Shown: in pieces, positions 46,543-56,444 of the stretch
Layout of the letters: each line of letters opens with the position of its first letter
Position numbering within the stretch: position 1 is the stretch's first letter
Assembly: GCF_003691585.1 (NCBI RefSeq)
Contig: NZ_CP033169.1
Location: 1,922,001 to 1,986,000, forward strand
Length of the DNA stretch: 64,000 bases
From: Biomaibacter acetigenes
GTDB taxonomy: Bacteria > Bacillota > Thermosediminibacteria > Thermosediminibacterales > Tepidanaerobacteraceae
Reading direction: 5' to 3'
Program-made: the position numbers and the translations under genes
Notes under the pieces: generated by a model
What the model was told of the DNA's origin: nothing
Databases searched by the model: none
The model's input: only the letters and a program-made list of their open reading frames with translations

Positions 46543-46742
46543 TATTAACTACCTCCCTGTTTTTTAAATTTGGTTTTAATATAAAATTCAACAAAAACCG
46601 TAATTTGCCTCTGGAAGGTTTTTTGATTGCTCTTGTTTATTTAGCCATTTTTCAAAAAATCTACATCTGTGTAGTAAATTTTTGGTACAAAAAAATACAG
46701 GGCAAAACCTGTTTTAAGCACTCTTTGAAAGTCCATGGGAGA

Positions 46743-46778
46743 TCGGGGACCCACCGAAGGTCGGGGACCCACCGGAGG
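46743..46778. repeat. Two 18-bp direct repeats inside repeat copy 4
   Basis: TCGGGGACCCACCGAAGG is followed directly by TCGGGGACCCACCGGAGG, with only one difference. A sequence like the dispersed family (CCGATGTCTGACCTCCAACA) follows at about 46820-46840. It lies between the two XylF-like genes. Confidence 0.75.
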
Positions 46779-46815
46779 TGGGTATTGAAGGCCGGCGACA
46801 CCGTAAAATAATGTT

Positions 46816-47919
46816 TTAATCCGATGTCTGACCTCCAACATCTTTATTTGATATATTCCTATATACATCCCTCGCTGAATGAAAACCATCTTTTATGACC
46901 GTTTCATCAATATTTGACTTATTTACTGCCACCGGTTCCAGCACATAGTAAGGTACATAGAATTTTCCATCATATATGGTTTGCTTTACATCGGGCTTTT
47001 CATCCCTGGCCAGTTTAATTGCCATCTGAGCCGTTTTTTCCGCCAGTTTATCCAGGGGTTTATACACCGTCATGAGTTGGGTGCCTTCCATGATCCTCTG
47101 GCATCCTGCGATGTCTGCATCCTGCCCCACCACAGGTATTTTGCCCGCCATCCTGTGCTCTGAAAGGGCTTCGATAACTCCTCCCGCCAGGCTATCGTTT
47201 CCGGCCAGCACCGCATCAATTCTTTTCCCGCTCTGTAAGATCTCATCGGTAACCTTGAAAGCATATTCCGCCATCCAGTTTGAAGCCCATTCCTCGGCAA
47301 TAATTTTGATCCTGCCATCTTTAACCCTATCGCCCAACACGTTTTCGTAGCCCTGCTTTATCATGCTGGTATTGTTGTCTGTTTTTGCTCCGTTTACAAT
47401 CAGGTAATTGCCCTCGGGGACTTTTTCCATCAGAGAACGGGCCATCAATTTCCCTACTTCAACGTTGTCAAAGGAAATATAAAGGTCTACGTTGGACCTG
47501 GTGACAAGCCTGTCATAGGAAATGACCCTGACGCCGTTCTTCTGGGCCATCTGCACGGCCGTGGCGGCCTTTTCCATGTCGTTGGGCACCAGTATGAGCA
47601 CATCAATTCTCCTATCCAGCAGATATTTTACCTGTTTCAATTGATCCTCATCATCGTTGTTGGCGTTTTGAACAAAGACATCGGCGCCCAGTTCCTTCAG
47701 CTTTGCCATCAAAATGTCTCGGTCCTTGAGCCACCTTTCTTCCTTGAGGGTTCCCAGTGAAATCCCTATCCGTATTTTACTCTTCTCTTCTTCATTTTTT
47801 AAGTTTTTAGCAGTTACTTTAGAACTGGAATTGTATATTAAAAATCCGGTCAATAGAATTAAGGCAATCAATATGAGCAGTAAAACTACAATTACCGTTT
47901 TTTTCAAGCCCTCGCTCAT
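46816..47919 (-). CDS. Membrane-anchored XylF-like sugar-binding protein
   Basis: The intact protein of about 367 residues has an N-terminal membrane segment (TVIVVLLLILIALILLTGFL) without a lipobox. A XylF-type domain follows: IRIGISLGTLKEERWLKDRD, ISYDRLVTRSNVDLYISFDN, VVGQDADIAGCQRIMEGTQL and the C-terminal DETVIKDGFHSARDVYRN, close to the end of E. coli XylF. It is encoded just after the AraC-type response regulator. An uncleaved anchor is what is described for XylFII, the clostridial xylose sensor that binds LytS. A sensor rather than an uptake role is inferred. The ATG at 47919 is preceded by GGGGAGG at longer spacing. Confidence 0.82.
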   Translation of the reverse strand: MSEGLKKTVIVVLLLILIALILLTGFLIYNSSSKVTAKNLKNEEEKSKIRIGISLGTLKEERWLKDRDILMAKLKELGADVFVQNANNDDEDQLKQVKYLLDRRIDVLILVPNDMEKAATAVQMAQKNGVRVISYDRLVTRSNVDLYISFDNVEVGKLMARSLMEKVPEGNYLIVNGAKTDNNTSMIKQGYENVLGDRVKDGRIKIIAEEWASNWMAEYAFKVTDEILQSGKRIDAVLAGNDSLAGGVIEALSEHRMAGKIPVVGQDADIAGCQRIMEGTQLMTVYKPLDKLAEKTAQMAIKLARDEKPDVKQTIYDGKFYVPYYVLEPVAVNKSNIDETVIKDGFHSARDVYRNISNKDVGGQTSD

Positions 47920-47978
47920 GAAGATATTCACCTCCCCTGTTTTATTGGGTAAGCGCAGGAAGGAACAAGTTGCGCCCT

Positions 47979-49561
47979 TTAAATGTACTTTTCTCTATAA
48001 GCCGTGGGGGTAATGCCGGTGACCTTTTTAAATATCTTGCTGAAATAATTGGGGTCCTGGTATCCCACCCTGCCGGAAATGTCCTTTATGCTCAAATCCG
48101 CCCTCATTAAAAGCTCTTTAGCCCGGCTGACCCTCACATTGGTGAGATAATCACAAAAATTCAAATGGGTCTCTTCTTTGAACAGTTTGCTGAAATAGTG
48201 ATAGCTCATGTTGACCTCCCTCGCCACATCATCGAGCGTTATGTCCTTAGAATAGTTCTCATTTATATATATTTCCGCTCTTTTAACAAGTTCTTTTACT
48301 TCGGAGGTCTTCACGGCCCTCATGTCTTTCATTATTTCCCGAACGTTGGCAATGAATCCGGATTTTAGCCCGCTTATATCCATGCAATTTATCAAATTAG
48401 CTATATGTTTTTGCTCAAGTTTTAGACCATCCTTACGATAATAGGATACTGACCTCATCAAGACAATGGAAAGCTCTACTATTCTGGCCTTTATTTTTTC
48501 CAGATCATTGGTATAGTTTAGGATTAACCATTGAAATATCTCCTCAAATATTTCTAATACCTTTTGCTCCTCTCCCAACAAGGCTTTGTCTATCAGCATT
48601 TTTTCCTTGTTTAGAGGGTAAAAATCCACCGGTCCGTCGGGCATGACAAGGTCCTGGAAATGGGATATGGTTTCACCGTCGGATAATTTGACAGCCCAAT
48701 AGGCCTCTTCGTAGGACTTTAAAAAATTGTCAATACCATAAGGGCTTCCTATTCCAATGGAATAAGATAATGATATGCTCTTTTCCAATAGGTTTTGTAT
48801 TGTTTTTGCTATTTCGATGGAATGGTTTCTTACCGTGTATTCGTCAAAACTTCTATCTACCGGCACAAAAATTACTACTCTATTCAACATGAATGGCCCG
48901 GCAAGGCATCTCACCGACTCCCGGGCGGCATCCCTTATGGCCATGCCTACCTCGAACCTGTCAAGGCTTGATCGGAAATCCTCTCTGTTAGATTCATTCC
49001 CGCCTATGGAGAACAACATCACATAGCCGAAATTCAATGGCATTTCAAAGATATTTTCGTAAAAGGATATATCTTTTATGGAAGCGCTATCAAAAATAAT
49101 GTGTAAATAAACTCTGTTTCTATGTGAGGCATGATTTTCAGGAGTTTTTCTTTTAACTCTACTTCATTTAGCATGGCCTGGCGATTTTGAGCAAGGATGG
49201 CCTCAGCCTTTTTTATTACCTCAATTACCCTGTCTTTATTTATGGGTTTTAAAAGATATTCCATAACTCCAAGGTTAACAGCTTCCCTGGCATAGTTAAA
49301 ATTCTCATAGGCGGTAATGATTACAAATACCATATCGGTATGACGTTTTTTTAACTGTCTGATGGCTTCCAGGCCGTCTATGCCCGGCATCCGGATATCC
49401 ATCAACACTACATCGGGTTTTAACTCCTCGACCTTTTCTATGGCCTCCCTCCCGGACTTTGCCCATCCTGCCACAGAAACATGCTGTATGTATTTTTCCA
49501 CTATAAACCTCAATGAATCTATAACTATCTGCTCATCATCGGCCACGAAGACCTTAAGCAC
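47979..49561 (-). pseudogene. YesN/AraC-type response regulator, frameshifted
   Basis: The product has about 527 residues. A receiver domain begins LKVFVADDEQIVIDSLRFIV, has the phosphoacceptor aspartate in DVVLMDIRMPGIDG near residue 54, and ITAYENFNYAREAV. A long linker follows, then an AraC DNA-binding domain (SKDITLDDVAREVNMSYHYF and KDISGRVGYQDPNYFSKIFK). The frame breaks in a T5 run (49092-49096); one more T gives FFDSASIKDISFYENIFEMP. The GTG at 49561 has GGGGAGGGG upstream. It would answer to the LytS-like kinase and regulate the xylose-type operon. Confidence 0.82.
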
Positions 49562-49563
49562 CA

Positions 49564-51063
49564 CTAACCCCTCCCCTGCCAGCGGCATCTTCAGGATAAC
49601 CTGCGTGCCCTCGCCTTTCCTGCTGAAAATCTCTATAACATCGGAGACCTTATCCGCATTGTAAAACAGCATAAGCCGGTGAATCACATTGTGCATGCCG
49701 ATGCCGCTCAGGTGGGCATCGGTTATGTTGTCTGGAGTTTCCACGGCCAAAATTGAGTGTATGGTAGTCTCGTCCATGCCAAGGCCGTCATCGGACACTT
49801 CTACGGCCACATAGTTATCTGTTTTCCGTACCGAAATCATTATTTTACCGGGCCTTTCCAACCCCTCTATACCATGGATAAAGGCATTTTCTACCACCGG
49901 CTGGATCACCGTACACGGCACTTCAATATCAAGAAGCTCTTCCTTACATCTACGGAAAATTCCACTTTGTCTCCAAACCGGGTCTTCAATATATACATGT
50001 AGGTTCTTACATTATCTATCTCATCTCTGAGAGTAACGGGTTTGTCAAGCCTCCTGAGGTTATACCTGAAAAGATTTGCTACATTTTCAATAAATACAGA
50101 GGACTGCTCGGCCCCCTCCATCAGGGCAAGTTGAGAAGCGGCATTCAAGGTGTTGAATAAAAAATGAGGGTTTATCTGGGACTGGAGGGCCTTGAGCTCC
50201 GCATCCTTTAAAATGCCCTTCATGCGGAGGTTCTGCACCTCCTGTTCCTGAAGCTTCTTCTCCACCTCCGCCTGCTGTTTGATTTTATCTATATAGTTTT
50301 TTATGCTGACGGCCATCCTATTAAAGGCATCGGCCAGCACGTTTACCTCATCATTTGTTTGAATTTTCAAGGGTTCCATGTCAAAATCACCCCCGGATAT
50401 GCGCTCCGCCGAACGGGAGAGCTCAATGATGGGCCGGGTGATTTTATACGTGAAATACATGGCAAGAAAGACATTCAATATCAGTGCGCCCAGTATTAAA
50501 AAAACATTTAAGAAGCTTACAATAGCCATGTTGCCTTTAATGGCATAATATTTCTGGGAACCTTCCTGCAGCTTGTTGTATAAAAGGTCATTGATGTAGA
50601 GTTTTATAAAACCCGCAATCTTGTTGGATTCGGTGAAATGGGCCAGGTATTCGCTGCTAATACGGCCCCTCTTGGCATTCACCGCCGCATCGGTTTCGGA
50701 AAGAAGGCTCTTCATCATATTTCCTATGTCCTTCAGCATTAAACCATTTTTGTCATAACTTATACTCCTGGAAAGCTCTACGGCCTGGTTTGGAGCTTGT
50801 TGCTCAGGGTATAGTAATCCAGCAGCGCTTCGGAGGACTTGGTAGAAAGGTATTTTTCCACACTGGTCTCCAGGGAACTCAAGTCGGAATAAAGGTTATT
50901 TAGATACACATAGTCTATAAATATACTGTTCAGCCTGGAAATGACCAGCCTTGCACTGTAGTACGAGTAAAAGCTGGTGGTGCCCATTAAAATGGTTATT
51001 ATTAGATAATAGACAATGAGTTTTTTTCCTGATTCCCGACAGCTTCCAGAAATTTTTCCCCAT
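49564..51063 (-). pseudogene. LytS/YesM-type sensor histidine kinase, frameshifted
   Basis: Reconstructed, this is a kinase of about 500 residues. A first membrane helix follows MGKNFWKLSGIRKK; an external part and second helix (NVFLILGALILNVFLAMYF) come next, then HAMP (ITRPIIELSRSAERISGGDF) and the His-kinase motif QSQINPHFLFNTLNAAS with the phospho-histidine. The ATPase has VIQPVVENAFIHG and DDGLGMDE. Four indels break it: an extra A (51021-51027), a missing G (50784-50785), a missing A (49940-49941) and an extra G near the stop (49568-49571), which removes the stop and fuses it to the regulator. Confidence 0.82.
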
Positions 51064-51072
51064 GTGATTCAC

Positions 51073-52089
51073 CTATTGCTGCAGTTTTTCCATGCTTTTC
51101 CGGTAAGTATCAAGATTTTCTTTGGTTATTATCTTGACCCCGGTATCGATAAAGGTAGATGTGGTGTCCTTTTCCATAATCTCTATCAATGCCTTTATGC
51201 TTTCGTACCCCATTTTATATGGGTCACTCATAACCGTGCCGTAAATAATGCCTTTGTCGATATATCTCAAGATATCCGGCGTATCCCCATACCCCACGAT
51301 TTTTACGTCTCCCACCCTGTTTAAATCCACCACCACCTGGGAGGTACCTATGGTATCCACCGAATCCATGCAATAAATGGCATCTATTTTTTTACCGCTG
51401 TTCAGGATGGACTGGGTTATCTCTTCAGCGCTCAATATGCCGAATTTGGAATTATATATGTCTGTTACCTGCATGTCGGGATAAGCCTTTATGGCATTCA
51501 AAAAGCCGTTTAATTTCAGATTCTGGTTGGCGGCATCTTTTTGCAGTTCATGGCCATGATCACCGCTATGCCGGCTTTGCCTCCGGTGGCTTTTAACCAT
51601 AATCTTACCGGCTTCTTCCCCCAGCATAAAGCTGTTGGAACCAACAAAAGCCTTGCGCCGGCTCTTTGGGGCATCATTTTCTATGGTGACGACCGGTATC
51701 CCGCCGTTATCGGCCCTGTCTATGAGAGCGGCAAAGTCCCTGTCATAGGATACATGGGTCACTATTCCATCCACCCTTGAGGTAACGGCAATCTCCAGAT
51801 ATTTCATTTCCTCCTGGCTGTCGTTAAACCGGGGGCATTAAATTCCAGCGCTACATTATAATTTTTTGCGGCATCCATAGCGCCCTTGTATAACCTCTTT
51901 CCAGAAAGGATCTACGGAATTGGGCGCCAACCATGTAAAAATGGTATTTCGGAACCGGAGCAAAAACCGATTCACTGGATTTGTATACCTTAAGGCCAGG
52001 CTTCCGAAAAGAGCGATGAGAACCAGCAAAATTATGATTATTATGTTTCTATTGGAAAAATTTATATTATTTATGTTTAACCGTTTCAA
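51073..52089 (-). pseudogene. Membrane-anchored periplasmic sugar-binding protein, heavily frameshifted
   Basis: Repaired, this is a binding protein of about 335 residues with an N-terminal anchor (NIIIIILLVLIALFGSLAL) and a ribose-binding-type fold: ANSVDPFWKEVIQG, SRVDGIVTHVSYDRDFAALI, GIPVVTIENDAPKS and a late KMGYESIKALIEIMEKDTTS. Six single-base indels lie in 460 bases, at 51994, 51922, 51883, 51831, 51591 and 51538. The last two compensate each other and scramble only about 20 residues. The gene stands directly before the kinase and overlaps nothing. Such anchored binding proteins deliver the sugar signal to YesM/LytS kinases. The start is TTG. Confidence 0.75.
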
Positions 52090-52185
52090 GAGCCACCGCC
52101 CCTGCTGAAAAAATATTCTGTTTAAGGAAATAACATCCCATATAAATAATTCTCTTAAAAATAACAAAGTCCTTTTTTTATTAAT

Positions 52186-52224
52186 AAAAAGCCCCCCTGC
52201 TTTTCCCATAGGAGCCTTTTTTTT
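52186..52224 (-). terminator. Terminator after the DUF2148 gene
   Basis: GGCTCC and GGGGGGC arms with flanking A and T runs form an imperfect hairpin ending in CTTTTTATT on the minus strand, between the DUF2148 gene and the sugar-sensing locus. Confidence 0.6.
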
Positions 52225-52232
52225 AAATTATG

Positions 52233-52256
52233 AAAGCAGCGGTAAACCGCTGCTTT
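52233..52256. terminator. Perfect hairpin after the DUF2148 gene
   Basis: AAAGCAGCGG and CCGCTGCTTT pair perfectly around TAAA, 9 bases after the stop codon. It acts with the next hairpin as a double terminator. Confidence 0.75.
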
Positions 52257-52264
52257 ACGTTAAG

Positions 52265-52787
52265 TTATTTCCTATCAAAATATATATTCTTTCCGGTGGC
52301 TGAAAGGGGAATGCCCACTACTATCTCGCCCTGTATGAGACCCAGTTTGCGGGCCGTTACTCCAATGCGGTACATTATGCGGTTATCCACATTTAAGATG
52401 CTGGCGGTTTTCACTGCAGAGCCCACGGCAATGCCCATATCAATAAGCCTCCAGGCGCACATGGGACCTGCAAACTCGGGACCTTCGCTAAAATCCGGAA
52501 GTTTCGCGCACTCGGGATACCCGCAGGCGCCGCAATTGAGTCCTGCCTTTTTTGCACCCTTGAGGGCTACGAGCAGGACCGCCTCGGAGTTTTCTACATT
52601 CTTACCATCCCGGTCATAGTTTTTCTTGCCGGTTTTTTTCACCGTATGCGGCCATTTCTTTACCCAGCTTTGCCAGGTCATCGCCTTCAACTATTTTTAT
52701 TTCTATAAAGTCCTGGCCTGCGGCTTTAGGGGCGGTTCTGGCAGAAAGCGCCATGAGTTCCGCCACCATTTTTATTGCATCTTTCAT
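52265..52787 (-). pseudogene. DUF2148 ferredoxin-like protein, frameshifted
   Basis: With one A removed from an A7 run (52633-52639), a protein of about 173 residues appears. It starts MKDAIKMVAELMALSARTAP and joins at EKTGKKNYDRDGKNVE to the second frame, which has the cluster motif NCGACGYPEC, and later CAWRLIDMGIAVGSAVKTAS. The family is called ferredoxin domain-containing or DUF2148 and should carry a 4Fe-4S cluster. Its biological role is unknown. The ATG at 52787 follows GGAGGATTTTACC. Confidence 0.83.
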
Positions 52788-52833
52788 GGTAAAATCCTCC
52801 TTTATTTTTTTATATAAAAATATGTTTTCCCTG

Positions 52834-54131
52834 TCAAACCTTATTAAAAAAATTTAACTGACTTGGGGCTTTACCCTGTTTTGAAAGTATCCTTTCCAGA
52901 CGTTTTTTGAGCTCCCGTATTTCCTGTTCCGGAGTAAACCCCAGAAGCCCTTTCTTTTTATAAGCCAGTTCCAGAGCCCTGCGGGTGGCCTGTTCGGCTT
53001 TTGTATAGTCTTTGGTTCTATGCTCGTAAACTTTTGCCAGTTCCACCAGGGCAAAGGCGGTATGTATGTTGTCTTCAGCCATTTTTAGCCACAGCTCTTG
53101 AGCTTCATCCCACCGCCCCAGGCGCTTATAGAGCAGGGAGAGGCGTAGATAAGCCTTTTCGCTGACTCCGGGTATCTCAAGGGCTTTTAAATAGCATTTT
53201 ATGCTTTCCTCGAATATCTCCATATCTTCAAAAATTCTTCCAAGACAGAAAAGTCCTGATCTGAGCAGCCGTCAGAACACAGGGGGTCTTTCAGAGCCCC
53301 GGCCATTTTTATGACCAGAGTAACCAGGGATAAAATATCCATCCGGTTGTGATAAAAAATGGGCTTCAGGGGATAGGGATTTTTATCTCTTAAGAACCTG
53401 AAATATATCGAGGGTATCTCAAAGCTGGGTATATCCCCTTCCCTCTCCAGCGAAAAGAGATTCGCCTCCAGCGATGATAGGCTAACGCTGACCAGGCGCT
53501 CTTTATACAGCCTCCGGGCCGATGAAAGAAGATCCAGGTGAAAAGGCTTTTCCATCGGGTTTTCCATGCGGTTGATTAAGAATCTGGTGGAAAGAAGGGG
53601 GATATCATAAGCTTTGCCGTTAAAGCTCACAACAGACTCAAATTCTTTTAAAAGGTCCTTCAGGCTGTGTAAAACCGCAGGTTCCTCGTTGTAGTCCCTC
53701 ATGAAATACTGAAGGAGTTTGAATTTTTGCTCCTCGAAATATCCTGCACCTATAAGAAAGGCATAGGTGCCCGAACCTCCCGCAAGGCCGGTAGTTTCGG
53801 TATCAATAAATACAGCTTTTGTGAAATTGAAGTTATTGTAGTCGCTATCTTTTGCAATAAGCCCGACAATTTCCGGCGGTATTTCAAAAATATTGGAAAG
53901 CCTCATACCGGCATGACAGAATGTATCTTCATAGGAGTTTACGGCCATCAGATGTTCTCCCAACGGGGTTTTAACGGGGGCTGTATTTAAAATCCTGCAA
54001 ATAAGCTCATTTTTTTGAGCTTGTGAAAAATCCCCGGACTTAAAATTTGCTTTTTCCTTATCGTAAGAATTTACGCCATCCCGGTTTTCATTCTTGCCCA
54101 TGTAGGCTTTTAATTTTTCAGAGAGGTTCAC
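52834..54131 (-). pseudogene. mrfB: MrfB/YprB-like DEDD exonuclease with TPR tail, frameshifted
   Basis: Repaired, the protein of about 432 residues has a ribonuclease-H-like exonuclease domain with FIDTETTGLAGGSGTYAFLI near residue 108, VVSFNGKAYDIPLL near 167 and HNRMDILSLVTLV near 264. These are the DEDD motifs. A tetratricopeptide tail follows (CYLKALEIPGVSEKAYLRLS). The frame breaks near 53240, where one extra G would give VLGRIFEDMEIFEESI. The partner mrfA is immediately upstream. In Bacillus subtilis the MrfA-MrfB pair (formerly YprA-YprB) acts in mitomycin C lesion repair. The start is GTG at 54131. Confidence 0.82.
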
Positions 54132-54150
54132 CGGAAAGCACCCCTTTAAA

Positions 54151-56406
54151 TCAGGTAAGACATTGATTTATTATCTTCAGGGCGAAGTTCTTACTGCCGG
54201 GCCCCACTTCCTCATAGGGGCCCACACAGGAAGGGCACCCGTTCTCGCAGCTGCATTCCATTATTACCTGGCGGGCGGCCCTTAGAAGCATTTCATCCAT
54301 ATCATACAGTTTTTCAGAAAAACCAACCCCGCCGGGATAGTTATCATATATATAGATGGTAGGCTTCATCGTAAAAGGAGACCTTATCTGGACCACGCCG
54401 CGGATGTCCCTGGGGTCGCACATGAGATAAAGAGGAGCCAGATTTGCCATCACATTGCATAAACCCAGCAATCCGGATTCCAGTTCTTCCTTTGACAATC
54501 CGGTGATATCTTCCGGAATGGAAATCCAGAAGGCCGTGGTATGCATTTCCTCCGGCGGAAGGTGTATGGGACCGGAACCCACATTCTCATGTGTAAAGAA
54601 TTTTATTTTTTTGAACATGGTGGCAAGGCTTGTAACCATAACCTCACCCATGTGTTTTTGAAAATTGCCTCCGGATTCCTGTTTAAATTCCTCCAGAACC
54701 TTTATCTCTACCGCCAGATTAGCGTCGGTGTAATAGTCCACATCTACCTTTCTCACATAGGCTTTCTTTTCCTCGTAATCCAGCTTTTCCACCTGATACT
54801 GCTGGCCACCGTGAATGTATATTGCTTCTTCGTGAATCATCATGGGGGCGCTGGCCCGGTCCACTTCCCCTATGACCGTGGCACCCTCGGTGATGTCCAC
54901 CACCACGAAGTTTTCCGGCGATGCGCTGCGCAGGCTTATCTCATCCGCTGGAAAGGATTCGGCCATCCAGTGCCACCGACCTCCCACGTGCCTCAGAATT
55001 CTTTCGCCCTCCAGGAAAGCCAGGATTTCATCGATCCTCTGGTTCCCAAAGGTTTCCCCGTCTTCAAAAGGCAGTTCGAAGGCGGCGCATTTAATGTGGC
55101 TGACAAGTATGTACAGGTTGTCGGGGTTTATGAGCCCGTTCTCCGGCGATGATTCGAAAAAGTAATCGGGGTGGTTTATTATAAACTGGTCCAGGGGGCT
55201 GCTGGAGGCAACCAAAATTGAGGCGGAAGACGCCGCCCTTCTGCCGGCCCTGCCTACCTGCTGCCAGGTGCTGGAAATGCTTCCGGGGTAGCCGGTGATG
55301 ATGCTTACATCAAGATTACCTATATCTATTCCCAGCTCCAGGGCGTTGGTGCTGACAACTCCCAGGATATTACCATCCCTCAAGCCTTTTTCTATTTCCC
55401 TTCGCTCTTTAGGCAAGTAACCGCCCCGGTAACCTCTGACGGTTTTGGCTCCTCCAGGAATCTTTTTCATTTCCTCCTTTAAATACGTAAGAAGCACTTC
55501 CACCGCCAGACGGCTCCGGGCAAAGGTTATGGTCTGAATGCGGTTTTTTAAAAATATGAGAGCCAAAGTTTTGGACTCCAGAATGCTGCTCCTCCTTATC
55601 CCTAGCTGACGATTCACCACCGGGGGATTGTAAAAAATGAGGTTTTTTCTGCCCGAAGGAGCTCCATTTTTATTGATAAGGACCATGCTTTTCCCCGTTA
55701 ATTTTTCCGCCAATTCCCTGGGGTTGGCTATGGTGGCCGATGAACATATGAAAATGGGATCCGAACCGTAAAACCTGCATATACGCTCAAGACGCCGCAG
55801 CACATTGGCGGTGTGGCTGCCGAATACCCCACGGTATGTGTGGACTTCGTCGATAACTACAAACTTCAAGTTGGAAAAAAGTTTCATCCACTTGGTGTGA
55901 TGTGGCAATATTCCCGTATGGAGCATATCGGGATTCGTGACCACTATATGGCCGTCTTTTCTAATAGCCACTCGGGCGCTGGTGGGAGTGTCCCCATCAT
56001 AGGTGAAGGTTTTTATGTCCTCTCCCATGGCATCCACCATGCCCATAAGTTCCGATACCTGGTCCTGGGAAAGGGCTTTGGTGGGAAAAAGGTATATGGC
56101 CCGGGCATTTTTGTCTCTCAAAAGTTCATTCAGCACCGGAAGGTTATAGCACAGGGTTTTACCCGACGCGGTGGGAGTGACCACCACCACATTGTGCCCT
56201 GCCGCAACCTCGTCCAGGGCCTGTCTTTGATGGGAATAAAGCCTGTAAATGCCCTTTTTATTTAGAACCGATACCAGCTTTTTATCTAGATAAGCCGGGA
56301 AATCTTCATATTCCCCGGGTTTTGGGGGTATTATCTCCCATCGGGTGACATTTTGCATAATGCGCTCCGAAGTTTTTATATAATCTAAAACCTGCTCCAG
56401 ATTCAT
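54151..56406 (-). CDS. mrfA: MrfA/YprA-like DEAD-family helicase with DUF1998
   Basis: The 751-residue helicase has motif I TPTASGKTLCYNLP near residue 88, motif II DEVH (VVIDEVHTYRGVFGSH) near 190, SSATI, the late motifs STNALELGIDIG and QQVGRAGRRA near 390, and a C-terminal DUF1998 domain with the zinc cysteines CSCENGCPSCVGP. It is intact. Together with the exonuclease 20 bases downstream it matches the mitomycin repair factors of Bacillus subtilis. The ATG at 56406 has GGGAGGAT upstream; the longer reading is not needed. Confidence 0.93.
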   Translation of the reverse strand: MNLEQVLDYIKTSERIMQNVTRWEIIPPKPGEYEDFPAYLDKKLVSVLNKKGIYRLYSHQRQALDEVAAGHNVVVVTPTASGKTLCYNLPVLNELLRDKNARAIYLFPTKALSQDQVSELMGMVDAMGEDIKTFTYDGDTPTSARVAIRKDGHIVVTNPDMLHTGILPHHTKWMKLFSNLKFVVIDEVHTYRGVFGSHTANVLRRLERICRFYGSDPIFICSSATIANPRELAEKLTGKSMVLINKNGAPSGRKNLIFYNPPVVNRQLGIRRSSILESKTLALIFLKNRIQTITFARSRLAVEVLLTYLKEEMKKIPGGAKTVRGYRGGYLPKERREIEKGLRDGNILGVVSTNALELGIDIGNLDVSIITGYPGSISSTWQQVGRAGRRAASSASILVASSSPLDQFIINHPDYFFESSPENGLINPDNLYILVSHIKCAAFELPFEDGETFGNQRIDEILAFLEGERILRHVGGRWHWMAESFPADEISLRSASPENFVVVDITEGATVIGEVDRASAPMMIHEEAIYIHGGQQYQVEKLDYEEKKAYVRKVDVDYYTDANLAVEIKVLEEFKQESGGNFQKHMGEVMVTSLATMFKKIKFFTHENVGSGPIHLPPEEMHTTAFWISIPEDITGLSKEELESGLLGLCNVMANLAPLYLMCDPRDIRGVVQIRSPFTMKPTIYIYDNYPGGVGFSEKLYDMDEMLLRAARQVIMECSCENGCPSCVGPYEEVGPGSKNFALKIINQCLT

Positions 56407-56444
56407 ATTCGACCCCCATCCTCCCGATTTCATACACAGCTTTA

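Noticed and set aside
46605-46811. 68-codon plus-strand frame between the two XylF-like genes
   Set aside because: The SGTHRR repetition comes from the two 18-base direct repeats. It has no start signal.
54541-55152. Long plus-strand open frame (about 200 codons) opposite mrfA
   Set aside because: mrfA is intact with all helicase motifs; the opposite frame shows no motif and no ribosome site.
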